Part shown: positions 8,702 to 16,500 of the stretch, piece by piece
Layout: each line of letters begins with the position of its first letter
Position numbering within the stretch: position 1 is the first letter of the stretch
The notes under the pieces: model-generated
The model's input: the letters and a program-made list of their open reading frames with translations, nothing else
Databases searched by the model: none
What the model was told of the DNA's origin: nothing
Source: a virus
IMG/VR virus record: IMGVR_UViG_3300008448_011029
Location: 1-55,440 of that record
Direction: 5' to 3' (one strand)
DNA: 55,440 nucleotides
Translations under genes and position numbers: made by a program

Positions 8702-10624
8702 TTAGAATTGTCCTCCGTCTATTGCTGATGACCACACTGGTACACCTGCATCTGTGACTGTAAGAATTTGATTAGACCATGTTTGGTCTGCTGAACCGGA
8801 TGCAGCTGTAACAGCCAACGCATTTGTTCCATCACCGTATACGATACCTTTTGCGGTGAATGTTGCGGCACCTGTACCACCTTGAGCAACAGTCAAACCA
8901 GAAATGTCTGCCGCAGTTGCTGCTGTTACACGACCGTAAGCATCAACAGTCAATGAGGTGATTGTTTTTGCAGCACCCAATGTGCCTGTCAATGAATAAC
9001 CAGCATTAGCGATTGATTGAATTGCACCAGAACCATTACCAATCAACATTAGGCCACTAGTGAATGTTGATACACCAGTACCACCTTGTGTAACTGTTAG
9101 ACCAGAAATATCTGCGGCTGTTGCAGCTGATACACGACCATATTCATCTACAGTCAACGATGTGATTGTTTTAGATGCACTTAATGAACCAGTTAATGTG
9201 TAAGTAACATTTGCAAGTTCTGACAAAGCGCCTGTACCATTACCAATAACAACTTTACCTGAAGTAAAAGTAGATTTACCTGTACCACCTTGGTCAACAT
9301 TTAGACCAGCAATTGCTTGGAATGTTGCAGCAGTTGTTCTGCCATATGAGTCAACAGTTACAGAAGTAATGGTGTTATTTTGTGCACCAGCACCTGTTGC
9401 AGTGAATGTACTGTTAGCAAGTACTTTTAGTGAATCGGTACCATCACCAATAACAATACCACCAGCAGTGAATGAACTTGCACCAGTACCACCGTTAGGT
9501 ACTGTTAAGTCATCAGTTAGTGTTAATGATTTAAGTGTTGTTGCACCAGCAACATTCAAGGTACCAACTTGTAATACTGCTGCATTTGCCCATTGTGAAA
9601 TCAAATTAGATTTCAAGTTTGCTTGGCGGAAGCTTCCATCTGCAACGTTGATAACGTTACCTGTTGGTTCTATGTTGTAGTTGTCAAACAAATAGAAGAA
9701 ACCATCACCTGCGTGGCGGAACAAACCGGCATGTCGGTCTGCACCATCATTGTAATGGCCGTAGAAACCAATATCGACTGCATCTGATGCATTGTTTTTA
9801 CCAAGTGCAATCAAGGAGTCTTCGACAGTAAGTGTTTCAACGTTGTATGTTGTTGATGTACCTAAGATGGACAAGTTACCACTGATGATAATGTTACCAT
9901 CAATTGTTTGTGTTAAACTAGCAGTATTTGCACGAACGACCGTGTTATCAACGTCAATAGTAACTGTATTATCTGTTACAGTTGATGTAAGGCCTGCACC
10001 GCCAGAAATTGTAAATGTGTCGGTTGCTAGATTAACAACATCAGCTGTACCAGAATCAGCTGCAACAGTCAATGCAGTTGAGATTGTTGACGAATTTGCA
10101 ATCGTCATAACACGGCCGTTTGCAGCTACCTGGATGATAGGTATAACTGTTGAACCACCGTAGAAACCAGGAGTAAGACCAGAAATTGAATTTAGTGCAG
10201 CACTTAATGTTGCGTTTGCAGTACCATTAAACAACTGTGCAGATGCGGTAATGTCACCACCAGTAACATCAATATATCTGTCTGTTTGGAATTGAGTTGC
10301 AGAGTTTGCGTTACCTGAGAAAAAGGTAGTACTTAATGTACCGCCATCAGAGAAACTAAGACTTCTAACGTTTGCATGACCAACAGCAATATTACCTGTT
10401 ACACTTCGTTGAACAAGTGTGCCTCCAGTATTTGAACTGGTTGCAGCATCAATTGTTGATGTGTAGTATTGTCCACCAATATTAACAACACCTGTACCAG
10501 CAGGTGAGCCAATAAACATGGTATTGGATTGATATGAATAAGCTAATTCACCCGCTTGTAGACTGGCTGGTACGCCTGTGGTAAGGGAACGTCTAATTCT
10601 TAGTGTTGTATTTGCGCCTGCCAT
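8702..10624 (-). CDS. Tail fibre with 68-residue repeats
   Basis: 640 residues. The N-terminal module (LRIRRSLTTG, LQAGELAYSYQSNTMFIGS) matches the 78- and 206-residue proteins. Residues about 245-340 contain the NLSILGTSTTYNVE...DIGFYGHYNDG module shared with the 844-residue fibre. From about 375 to 600 there are roughly 3.5 copies of a 68-residue (204-base) repeat opening QGGTG.STFTSG and containing ITSLTVD.YGRV.AAT. The VD..GR motif recurs in the 410-residue fibre. The C-terminus is IDGGQF. The start is supported by an AAGGAT ribosome binding site and a late-promoter-like motif upstream. This is a virion fibre or collar-type structural protein. Confidence 0.85.
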   Translation of the reverse strand: MAGANTTLRIRRSLTTGVPASLQAGELAYSYQSNTMFIGSPAGTGVVNIGGQYYTSTIDAATSSNTGGTLVQRSVTGNIAVGHANVRSLSFSDGGTLSTTFFSGNANSATQFQTDRYIDVTGGDITASAQLFNGTANATLSAALNSISGLTPGFYGGSTVIPIIQVAANGRVMTIANSSTISTALTVAADSGTADVVNLATDTFTISGGAGLTSTVTDNTVTIDVDNTVVRANTASLTQTIDGNIIISGNLSILGTSTTYNVETLTVEDSLIALGKNNASDAVDIGFYGHYNDGADRHAGLFRHAGDGFFYLFDNYNIEPTGNVINVADGSFRQANLKSNLISQWANAAVLQVGTLNVAGATTLKSLTLTDDLTVPNGGTGASSFTAGGIVIGDGTDSLKVLANSTFTATGAGAQNNTITSVTVDSYGRTTAATFQAIAGLNVDQGGTGKSTFTSGKVVIGNGTGALSELANVTYTLTGSLSASKTITSLTVDEYGRVSAATAADISGLTVTQGGTGVSTFTSGLMLIGNGSGAIQSIANAGYSLTGTLGAAKTITSLTVDAYGRVTAATAADISGLTVAQGGTGAATFTAKGIVYGDGTNALAVTAASGSADQTWSNQILTVTDAGVPVWSSAIDGGQF

Positions 10625-10667
10625 GTTGTTATCCTTTTTATGTTAAATGGATTTAAATCCTATGATC

Positions 10668-10675
10668 TATTTATT
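10668..10675 (-). promoter_or_regulatory. Possible T4-type late promoter (AATAAATA)
   Basis: AATAAATA on the minus strand, about 44 bases upstream of the 640-residue fibre start, with a clear leader and AAGGAT ribosome binding site between them. It overlaps the stop codon of the upstream 78-residue gene. It differs from the T4 late consensus at the first base. Confidence 0.4.
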
Positions 10676-10910
10676 AAAATGTGCCACCGTCAAAGTCGCT
10701 AACCGTATTTAAAATAGTATTACTAATATATTCTGATCCACCAATGCTAATGATATTGTTGGTCCACAATTGACTTTCCACATTTAATGTGGAACTACCA
10801 ATAAAAAGTGTATTGGAAAGAAAAGAGTAAGCTAATTCTCCGTCTGCTAGATTGCCAGGTGCCGTGTTCGCATATGAACGGAGAATCTGTATTGTTGTAT
10901 TAGATGCCAT
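10674..10910 (-). CDS. Stand-alone fibre head module, 78 residues
   Basis: The whole protein resembles the first 40 or so residues of the 640-residue fibre (IQILRSYANTAPGNLADGELAYSF.SNTLFIGSS is the same pattern), followed by a short beta segment and the C-terminal ending FDGGTF. It therefore looks like an N-terminal fibre module joined directly to the shared C-terminal tag without any shaft. It may be a natural short adaptor or capping protein, or a relic of fibre gene duplication. It abuts the 177-residue gene with no gap. No other function can be read from it. Confidence 0.7.
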   Translation of the reverse strand: MASNTTIQILRSYANTAPGNLADGELAYSFLSNTLFIGSSTLNVESQLWTNNIISIGGSEYISNTILNTVSDFDGGTF

Positions 10911-11444
10911 TTAGAAGAACCCTGAATCAGCACCTTGGAAAGCCAAATAAGTTACTGAATTTGCTACTGCGGCCTGAATTGCTGCATCTGAAATTACACC
11001 ACCAACTGTTTGAACAGGCGCAAAACCACCAACCGGTGATACCACAATCGCAATCGGATTAGGATTAATGTCTGTTGGCGCAGCTGCAAATGAAATTGCA
11101 CCAGTTGTCGATTCAGCTTTGATCTGTGTTCCGTCCAAGTCAATTGTATTACCACTTAGATATAGACTTCGGAATTTATTTGTTCTACTGCCAAGGTCAA
11201 ACGCTCTGGAAGATGTTGGTAATAGATTTCCGTGTACAGGAGTGTCGGTACCAAGGCCTCTGGCAGAAAATGTTTTGGTTTGTGAGTTATAGACAATTAC
11301 ATCACCAGTGTTTGCGCCTTCCAAAGAAAGGTCAGTCAAACTCCTAAGTGTCTTTGTACCATAGGAAAGTGTTTGTACCTTAGTTTTTTGGCCTTCAACT
11401 CTAACTTTTACGGTTGCAGGTTGTCTGACGGTTACCGTTGGCAT
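10911..11444 (-). CDS. Structural protein of the fibre cluster, 177 residues
   Basis: Begins MPTVTVRQPATVKVRVEGQK. A beta-rich central part contains ANTGDVIVYNSQTKTFSARG and LGSRTNKFRSLYLSGNTIDL, motifs often seen in phage fibre shafts just before a trimerised beta-helix. A Pro/Ala-rich segment and the ending QGADSGFF follow. This ending loosely resembles the DGG-x-F endings of its neighbours. It lies directly upstream of the 78-residue module and downstream of the 113-residue protein, so co-translation is likely. A virion structural role is inferred from composition and context. Confidence 0.7.
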   Translation of the reverse strand: MPTVTVRQPATVKVRVEGQKTKVQTLSYGTKTLRSLTDLSLEGANTGDVIVYNSQTKTFSARGLGTDTPVHGNLLPTSSRAFDLGSRTNKFRSLYLSGNTIDLDGTQIKAESTTGAISFAAAPTDINPNPIAIVVSPVGGFAPVQTVGGVISDAAIQAAVANSVTYLAFQGADSGFF

Positions 11445-11453
11445 ATTATTCCT

Positions 11454-11795
11454 TTAAAATACTGTAACTTGGGGTAAGACGTTCACAACTCCCTCTAAAA
11501 CCCGTATGACTGTGTTTGAAGAATCTTTGATAATCACATCATACACATAACGGCCAGCAGAAATATTTGCCGTGTTTGCATAAGGTAAAGACAATATTAT
11601 AATGCCTTCTGTTGGATCATTAACTGTTATTACAAAATTAGCGGTTGTGCTACTAGAATAATATGATTTTTTCATGGCAGCTTTTACTTGGCTACCAGTT
11701 AGAGTAAAAGGTGAACCATCAGCTTGATCCAATGTGATGGATGTACTAAAGTTTGAACCTTGTTCTAGAAATAATTCTTGGTAACCAGCTGGCAT
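11454..11795 (-). CDS. Ig-like baseplate/fibre accessory protein, 113 residues
   Basis: MPAGYQELFLEQGSNFSTSITL opens a short beta-sandwich protein. The arrangement (early FLEQGSNFSTSITL, GSQVKAAMKKSYYSS, then SAGRYVYDVIIKDS...RVLEGVVNVLP) is characteristic of small Ig-like or BppU-N-like structural proteins of phage tails. A possible ribosome binding site (AAGGGG) and a perfect TATAAATA late promoter lie just upstream. The conserved intergenic element at 11840-11916 lies upstream of that. Function in attaching fibres is inferred. Confidence 0.75.
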   Translation of the reverse strand: MPAGYQELFLEQGSNFSTSITLDQADGSPFTLTGSQVKAAMKKSYYSSSTTANFVITVNDPTEGIIILSLPYANTANISAGRYVYDVIIKDSSNTVIRVLEGVVNVLPQVTVF

Positions 11796-11815
11796 TGTTT
11801 AACCCCTTTTGGAGG

Positions 11816-11823
11816 TATTTATA
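11816..11823 (-). promoter_or_regulatory. T4-type late promoter TATAAATA
   Basis: Exact match to the T4 late promoter consensus on the minus strand, 20 bases before the ATG of the 113-residue gene, leaving a short leader with a plausible AAGGGG ribosome binding site. It would drive the 113-, 177- and 78-residue genes and possibly those downstream. It follows directly after the intergenic element at 11840-11916. Confidence 0.65.
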
Positions 11824-11839
11824 CTCAAAGGAAATGGTA

Positions 11840-11916
11840 AAAAGTAAATTCGCTTTTTGGACTTTTGAATCTGTCGGAGAAAATTCTCGGGCCGGAACGC
11901 AAAAATTCGAAATTTG
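11840..11916 (-). repeat. Conserved intergenic element, copy A
   Basis: About 75 bases that are roughly 80% identical, in the same orientation, to 33863-33937. Both copies begin right after the stop codon of a virion gene and are followed by an ATAAATA motif. The most conserved core (minus strand) is CCGGCCC.AGAATTTTCTCC followed by GACAGA. It can fold as a stem: CGG/CCG around AGAA/TTCT. The A/T-rich ends (AAATTTCG and CGAATTT) can also pair. It may be an RNA structure protecting or ending the upstream transcript, or a promoter-associated element; the function is unknown. Confidence 0.6.
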
Positions 11917-11919
11917 TTG

Positions 11920-13152
11920 TTAAATATTATTTTTCAATTCTTTTACTTCTGCACGTAGTTCTTTAATACCCTCAATCAATAATGGAATTAACTTTTCATA
12001 GCGTACTGTTAAGTATTTCTCATCAATAGGTGCGGGTACAACAACTCCGCAATCAGGTAATTGATTTTGAACCTGTTGCGCTGATACACCAATTTGACGC
12101 TGTTTTTTATATCCAAGTGATACTGCTAATTCATTTTCTTCGTAATAGAAACCGCTTAGTTCATCAATCTTGTCTAGTGCATTTTCAATTGCACCAAGTT
12201 TAGTTTTTAATCTGTCATCAGAATAATATGCAGTGATGTTATTGGTTGCACGAATTTCACCGTCAGTACCAGATGCCGGGGTGCCTATACCTAATCGTTT
12301 AAACTGTGGTGTATCACCTGTACCAATACCTTGGGGTGGTGAGTAGATAGCGGGGATGACGGGCCTTCCACTCAAATCTCCGTATGCTCCAGATGTTGCA
12401 ACAGTTGCTAAACCAGAAACTGAACCGGCAGCAATTGCAATATTTGTTGCAGTTACAGATGTAACCCTACCTTTTGCATCGACATTGATTCTTGGAACCA
12501 CTGAAGCTGTACCGAATAATCCGGTGTTAGTGCCAGCATTACTTAATCTAGCATCTGGTAATGTGCCTGAATCGATATTACTAGCATTTGTTGTATCTTT
12601 GGTTGCCGAGGCTGCAAATGTTGGATAACCAGTGATTTGAGAAGTTGCAATTTGTATTGCAACATTTGATGCTCCGGTGATTCTTCCTTTTGCATCTACT
12701 GTAACTTGACTGACGCTTGAAGCCGTACCATATGTTGTTGCGCTTACACCAGAATCGGCCAATCTTGCTGCAGCCAATGTACCAGAACCAATATTACCAG
12801 CATTTGTTGTATCTGTGGTTGCCGATGTGGCTAATCCTGAAACTGCACTAGAAGCAATTGCAATTGTAATGTTGGCCACTCCAGTTGCTCTACCTTTTGC
12901 ATCCACTATAATTCTTGGTACAATACTTGCACTTCCATATGAACCTGATGTAGCACCAGTATCAGGCAACCTTGCATCAGCCAGTGTGCCACTAGTAATT
13001 TGAGATGTAGATATATCAATAGTAGTATTGGTGACACCAGTAATTCTACCTTGTGGATCAACAACTATAACTGGTATTGCGGCACCAGTACCATGTGTAG
13101 CCGCTACAACAGCCGTATTTTCTAGAACTGATGGCGTAATCTTTGTTGTCAT
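11920..13152 (-). CDS. Tail fibre with C-terminal S74 intramolecular chaperone
   Basis: 410 residues. The N-terminal 270 or so residues are repeats built around VDAKGR.TGV and SGTLADARL segments, typical of phage fibre shafts. The last 90 residues are a Peptidase_S74 intramolecular chaperone domain. It has the Ser-Lys dyad signature YSDDRLKTK, the conserved FYYEENE and QIGVSAQQVQ motifs, and YLTVRYEKLIPLLIEGIKEL leading into a terminal coiled coil. In this family the domain trimerises the fibre, then cuts itself off at the Ser of the SD.R.K motif. Host recognition by the mature fibre is inferred. The stop codon is followed at once by the intergenic element. Confidence 0.9.
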   Translation of the reverse strand: MTTKITPSVLENTAVVAATHGTGAAIPVIVVDPQGRITGVTNTTIDISTSQITSGTLADARLPDTGATSGSYGSASIVPRIIVDAKGRATGVANITIAIASSAVSGLATSATTDTTNAGNIGSGTLAAARLADSGVSATTYGTASSVSQVTVDAKGRITGASNVAIQIATSQITGYPTFAASATKDTTNASNIDSGTLPDARLSNAGTNTGLFGTASVVPRINVDAKGRVTSVTATNIAIAAGSVSGLATVATSGAYGDLSGRPVIPAIYSPPQGIGTGDTPQFKRLGIGTPASGTDGEIRATNNITAYYSDDRLKTKLGAIENALDKIDELSGFYYEENELAVSLGYKKQRQIGVSAQQVQNQLPDCGVVVPAPIDEKYLTVRYEKLIPLLIEGIKELRAEVKELKNNI

Positions 13153-13170
13153 TTATTTTGCCTTTTTATT

Positions 13171-13476
13171 TCATGCATTTTTGTTTTCATCCAACACATT
13201 TTCATAAAAATGTACATTTTCATTGGATTCAAAATTTATTTTTTGAGGATTAAATTTGTCAATTATTTGTTGATATAAAGGATGACTTGGTTCGACATTA
13301 ATGATTTGAATAACGTCATTCGGTGTTATATTTTTTCCTTTTTCCAATTCATCCGCAACAATACGATCTTCAGGCAAAGCGTTTGCTTTAACATAGGCTC
13401 GTATAGTGTTATGTGGAAATTTCGAACTATGTTGAATATAATCTACTTGTAAAATTTTATTGATTGAAAGTGTCAT
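13171..13476 (-). CDS. Hypothetical protein, 101 residues
   Basis: Not recognised. The protein is mixed alpha/beta with many charged residues (VDYIQHSSKFPHNTIRAYVK, DELEKGKNITPNDVIQII). Unlike the flanking fibres it is not repetitive, and it has normal Lys, Asp and Asn content. Its position between the S74 fibre and the 1,626-residue fibre suggests a fibre assembly chaperone or an attachment protein, comparable in place to T4 gp57A or gp38, but no sequence similarity to these is visible. The gaps to its neighbours are 18 and 32 bases. Confidence 0.65.
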   Translation of the reverse strand: MTLSINKILQVDYIQHSSKFPHNTIRAYVKANALPEDRIVADELEKGKNITPNDVIQIINVEPSHPLYQQIIDKFNPQKINFESNENVHFYENVLDENKNA

Positions 13477-13508
13477 TTATTTTGCTCCATTAAAAATTAA
13501 GTTTCAAC

Positions 13509-16500
13509 TTATGTACCAACTTTATATGCCATAAATCTCACACTACCTCCAGCATACCAATATCCTGCGGGCCCGCCGTTAGCATATGCTCTCCACTCAT
13601 TATTAACGTCAGGTCCTATTTTATAAACATGTTTGTTTGTGGCACTTGGATTAGTTCCATCATTTCTCCAGCCAAGAACACTGTCCATATAATATCCTCT
13701 ACCGGAAGCCGCATTGGCCTCCGTCATAAAATGAGTACCTGCCCTAAAATAATCATTAGCAAATTTCATTGTAACTCTGACGTTATTACCTGCAGCTAGA
13801 TAATATGGTGTTTTTTGGCTACCTAACGCCGCCCAAGTGGTGTCCTCGTTAGACCAATGCCAATAACCATAAGGTCCGTATGTTTGAAATGGTCTTGCTG
13901 CATAATAGACACTACCGTCAGCTGGCATATAATTAACTGTATCATAATTTTGTGTTGTTAATTTAATTAATCTCCAAACATTATCAACAAGAACTTCAAC
14001 GACCAACCATAGATAAGTGGTACCGCTTGCCCACATACTGGAATTTAATCTTTGTCCTCGATAGAACATATCTGGTTCGGTTATGTTCCACCAACCTGCG
14101 CTAGGAATATTTAAATATTGAACCGTATTCCAACCACCGCCGCCTGCGCCTGTACTAGTATAAGTAACACCACCAACTGATCCCATTCCAAACGATTCTG
14201 CATAAGTAAAGTATGCTGTGCCTTGAGTAACATTTGATGCTGAACCAGCAGTTGTGGCGTATCCAGCATTTCCAGCACTTGATGCATATCCAGCATTTCC
14301 AGCATATCCAGCACTTCCAGCATAAGTGGCATTTCCAGCACTTCCAGCATAACCAACACTCAACGATCCTGTTTGATATGAACGCAAGTAACTATCACTA
14401 CCGTTTGTACCCCAAACTCTTGGTGGGTTGCTAGCATTATTTTCGTCACCATTACTTGAATTAATGTAACCTGTTTGTAAATAACCGCTTGCATCAGTTC
14501 TTACAATTTTGTTTGCTTCATTGTTTCTATTTGCATGTACATTTAATCCAGCAACAGTTGTTGAATTTCCAGCACTTGTAGCATAACCTGCACTTGTAGC
14601 AGAACCAGCACTTGTAGCATAAGAAACAGACTGTGAACCAATGTTGGTGCTGTTGATATATGTTACCCAGCCACCATAATTACCATTTTGTATATTTCTG
14701 GTTCTAAGTAAATTAGCATTGTCTTCCCAACCCCATGCAACCTGAACACCCCATAAATTAGATGCATTTGTGTGGCGCATGTTCTGTTGGAACCACCAAC
14801 TTCCACCTGGACCACCAGTTGAGCTTCCTGATGAAGTATCACCACGAAGAACTGTACTTCCGGCCGGAGCGTGTGAGAAATCTGTATTCCAATTGGAATT
14901 GAAACCCATTGTTATGTTATTTGCATAAGTAGAATTCGTAGCAAATGCAGAAGTGATATTCCAATTTCCAGAAGCACCAGTGCCTGTTAATGTTGGTGCA
15001 TACGAATTATAGTTACCAGAATCTAGTATAACATAAGAAGCGCCGCCTCGACTCCATCCGCCAGTTCTTAATTGGTTATCGGTACCAAGTCCAAAATTAA
15101 TTGCATATAATCCAGGTCTGTGAAAAGACATGGCCGCAGCACCAGCGCCTTGTGATTGAACTTGTGGTCCTAAATGGCCAACATAAGAAACATCTTGGCC
15201 AGACACAGTATAACCTAAATCTCCAGCAGTACTAATAAGATTATTAGCACTATCAGCAATTCCGTTAATATTCACACCTGTCAGTCTTTGGAATCCAGTT
15301 GCACGATTCAATGCAATAGAAGTTGTACCAATAAAGTGTGATGAATTGCCTAGTATAGTACTTGAAATTGTACCACCAGATAATTTATCTGCATTTAATG
15401 ATGTTAACCAAGCAGGATTTGCATAACTTCCTGTTGAATACAATCCATTTGTTACTGTACCTGCATTACCGGTTATACTGTGTGAGAATGTCCAATTAGA
15501 GTTTGCTAGATTGTGTACATATGATCCAGTTGCTAGTGAAGTATTTGCAGTAGCTTTGTCTATTGTTTGACCAATAACTTGACCAGTAAATGTGCCGCCA
15601 GTTTTTGGCATCTTACCAGATTCCAAACCATCAATTGCAGACTGAATGGTGCCTGTTGTAAGAGCACCTGTTGCTGGACCATATACAATGTTATTTGCAA
15701 AATATTCATATACTGCATAACCATCTACTTCGATCAATATTTTATCATTATTAACTGGTGCAACAGTCATTGTTACTTTAGAAGTACCGGAATTTAAAGT
15801 GTACTCAGATTCCAATTGGCGAACACCATTAATATATACTCTGACCTGGTTGGCTTGACTGAATGTTGGTGTCGTATATTGTGTTGTTGAACCATCTCCA
15901 GTATATGACAATCTATTTGATGTGATTCTGGTACCAGGCTGTGTACCTGCACCACCTGCACCCGCAGCAGTCCAATAAAAGTTACCTGTACCACCAGTTG
16001 CAAGAACATAACCTGAAGTTCCACTTGCTGTACCGGTAGCAGCTGCAACCAATGTATTGAAGGCTGATGCTGCCGATGTTGAACCAGTACCACCAGATGA
16101 TGTTGACAAAGGAGTTCCTGTTACTGTCAATCCAGTAAATGATGGACTTGCGGTTGTTTGCAAATCTTGTGATGTACTAATTGCCAATGTGTTTGCAGTA
16201 ACTGAATGTATTGCAATGCCGTTATTAGATGTTAAGGTTAATGATGCACTTGTTGGTGATATTGAACCTCTTGTTCCTTTAATCTCAGCAGTTGCAGCAT
16301 TAGCTTTACCGAAAGCCGCATTAGCCTGTGCAAATGCAGGCGCAATTTGTGGAGCAACGTTGTTGGCCGAAGCAAAAGCAGAATTGGCATAAGATGATGC
16401 TGAGTTGGCAGCACCAAATGCACCGTTAGCATAGAGACTTGCAGAGTTAGCTGTACGAAATGCACCGTTAGCATACAATGATGCGGAATCTGAACGACTT

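Noticed and set aside
13509-14100. Possible diversity-generating retroelement variable region at the aromatic fibre tip
   Set aside because: No reverse transcriptase gene and no second near-copy of this region with adenine-specific differences was found in the window.
14226-14360. CRISPR-like short repeats
   Set aside because: Units are too short and too irregular, there are no unique spacers of constant length, and the stretch is in frame within a fibre gene.
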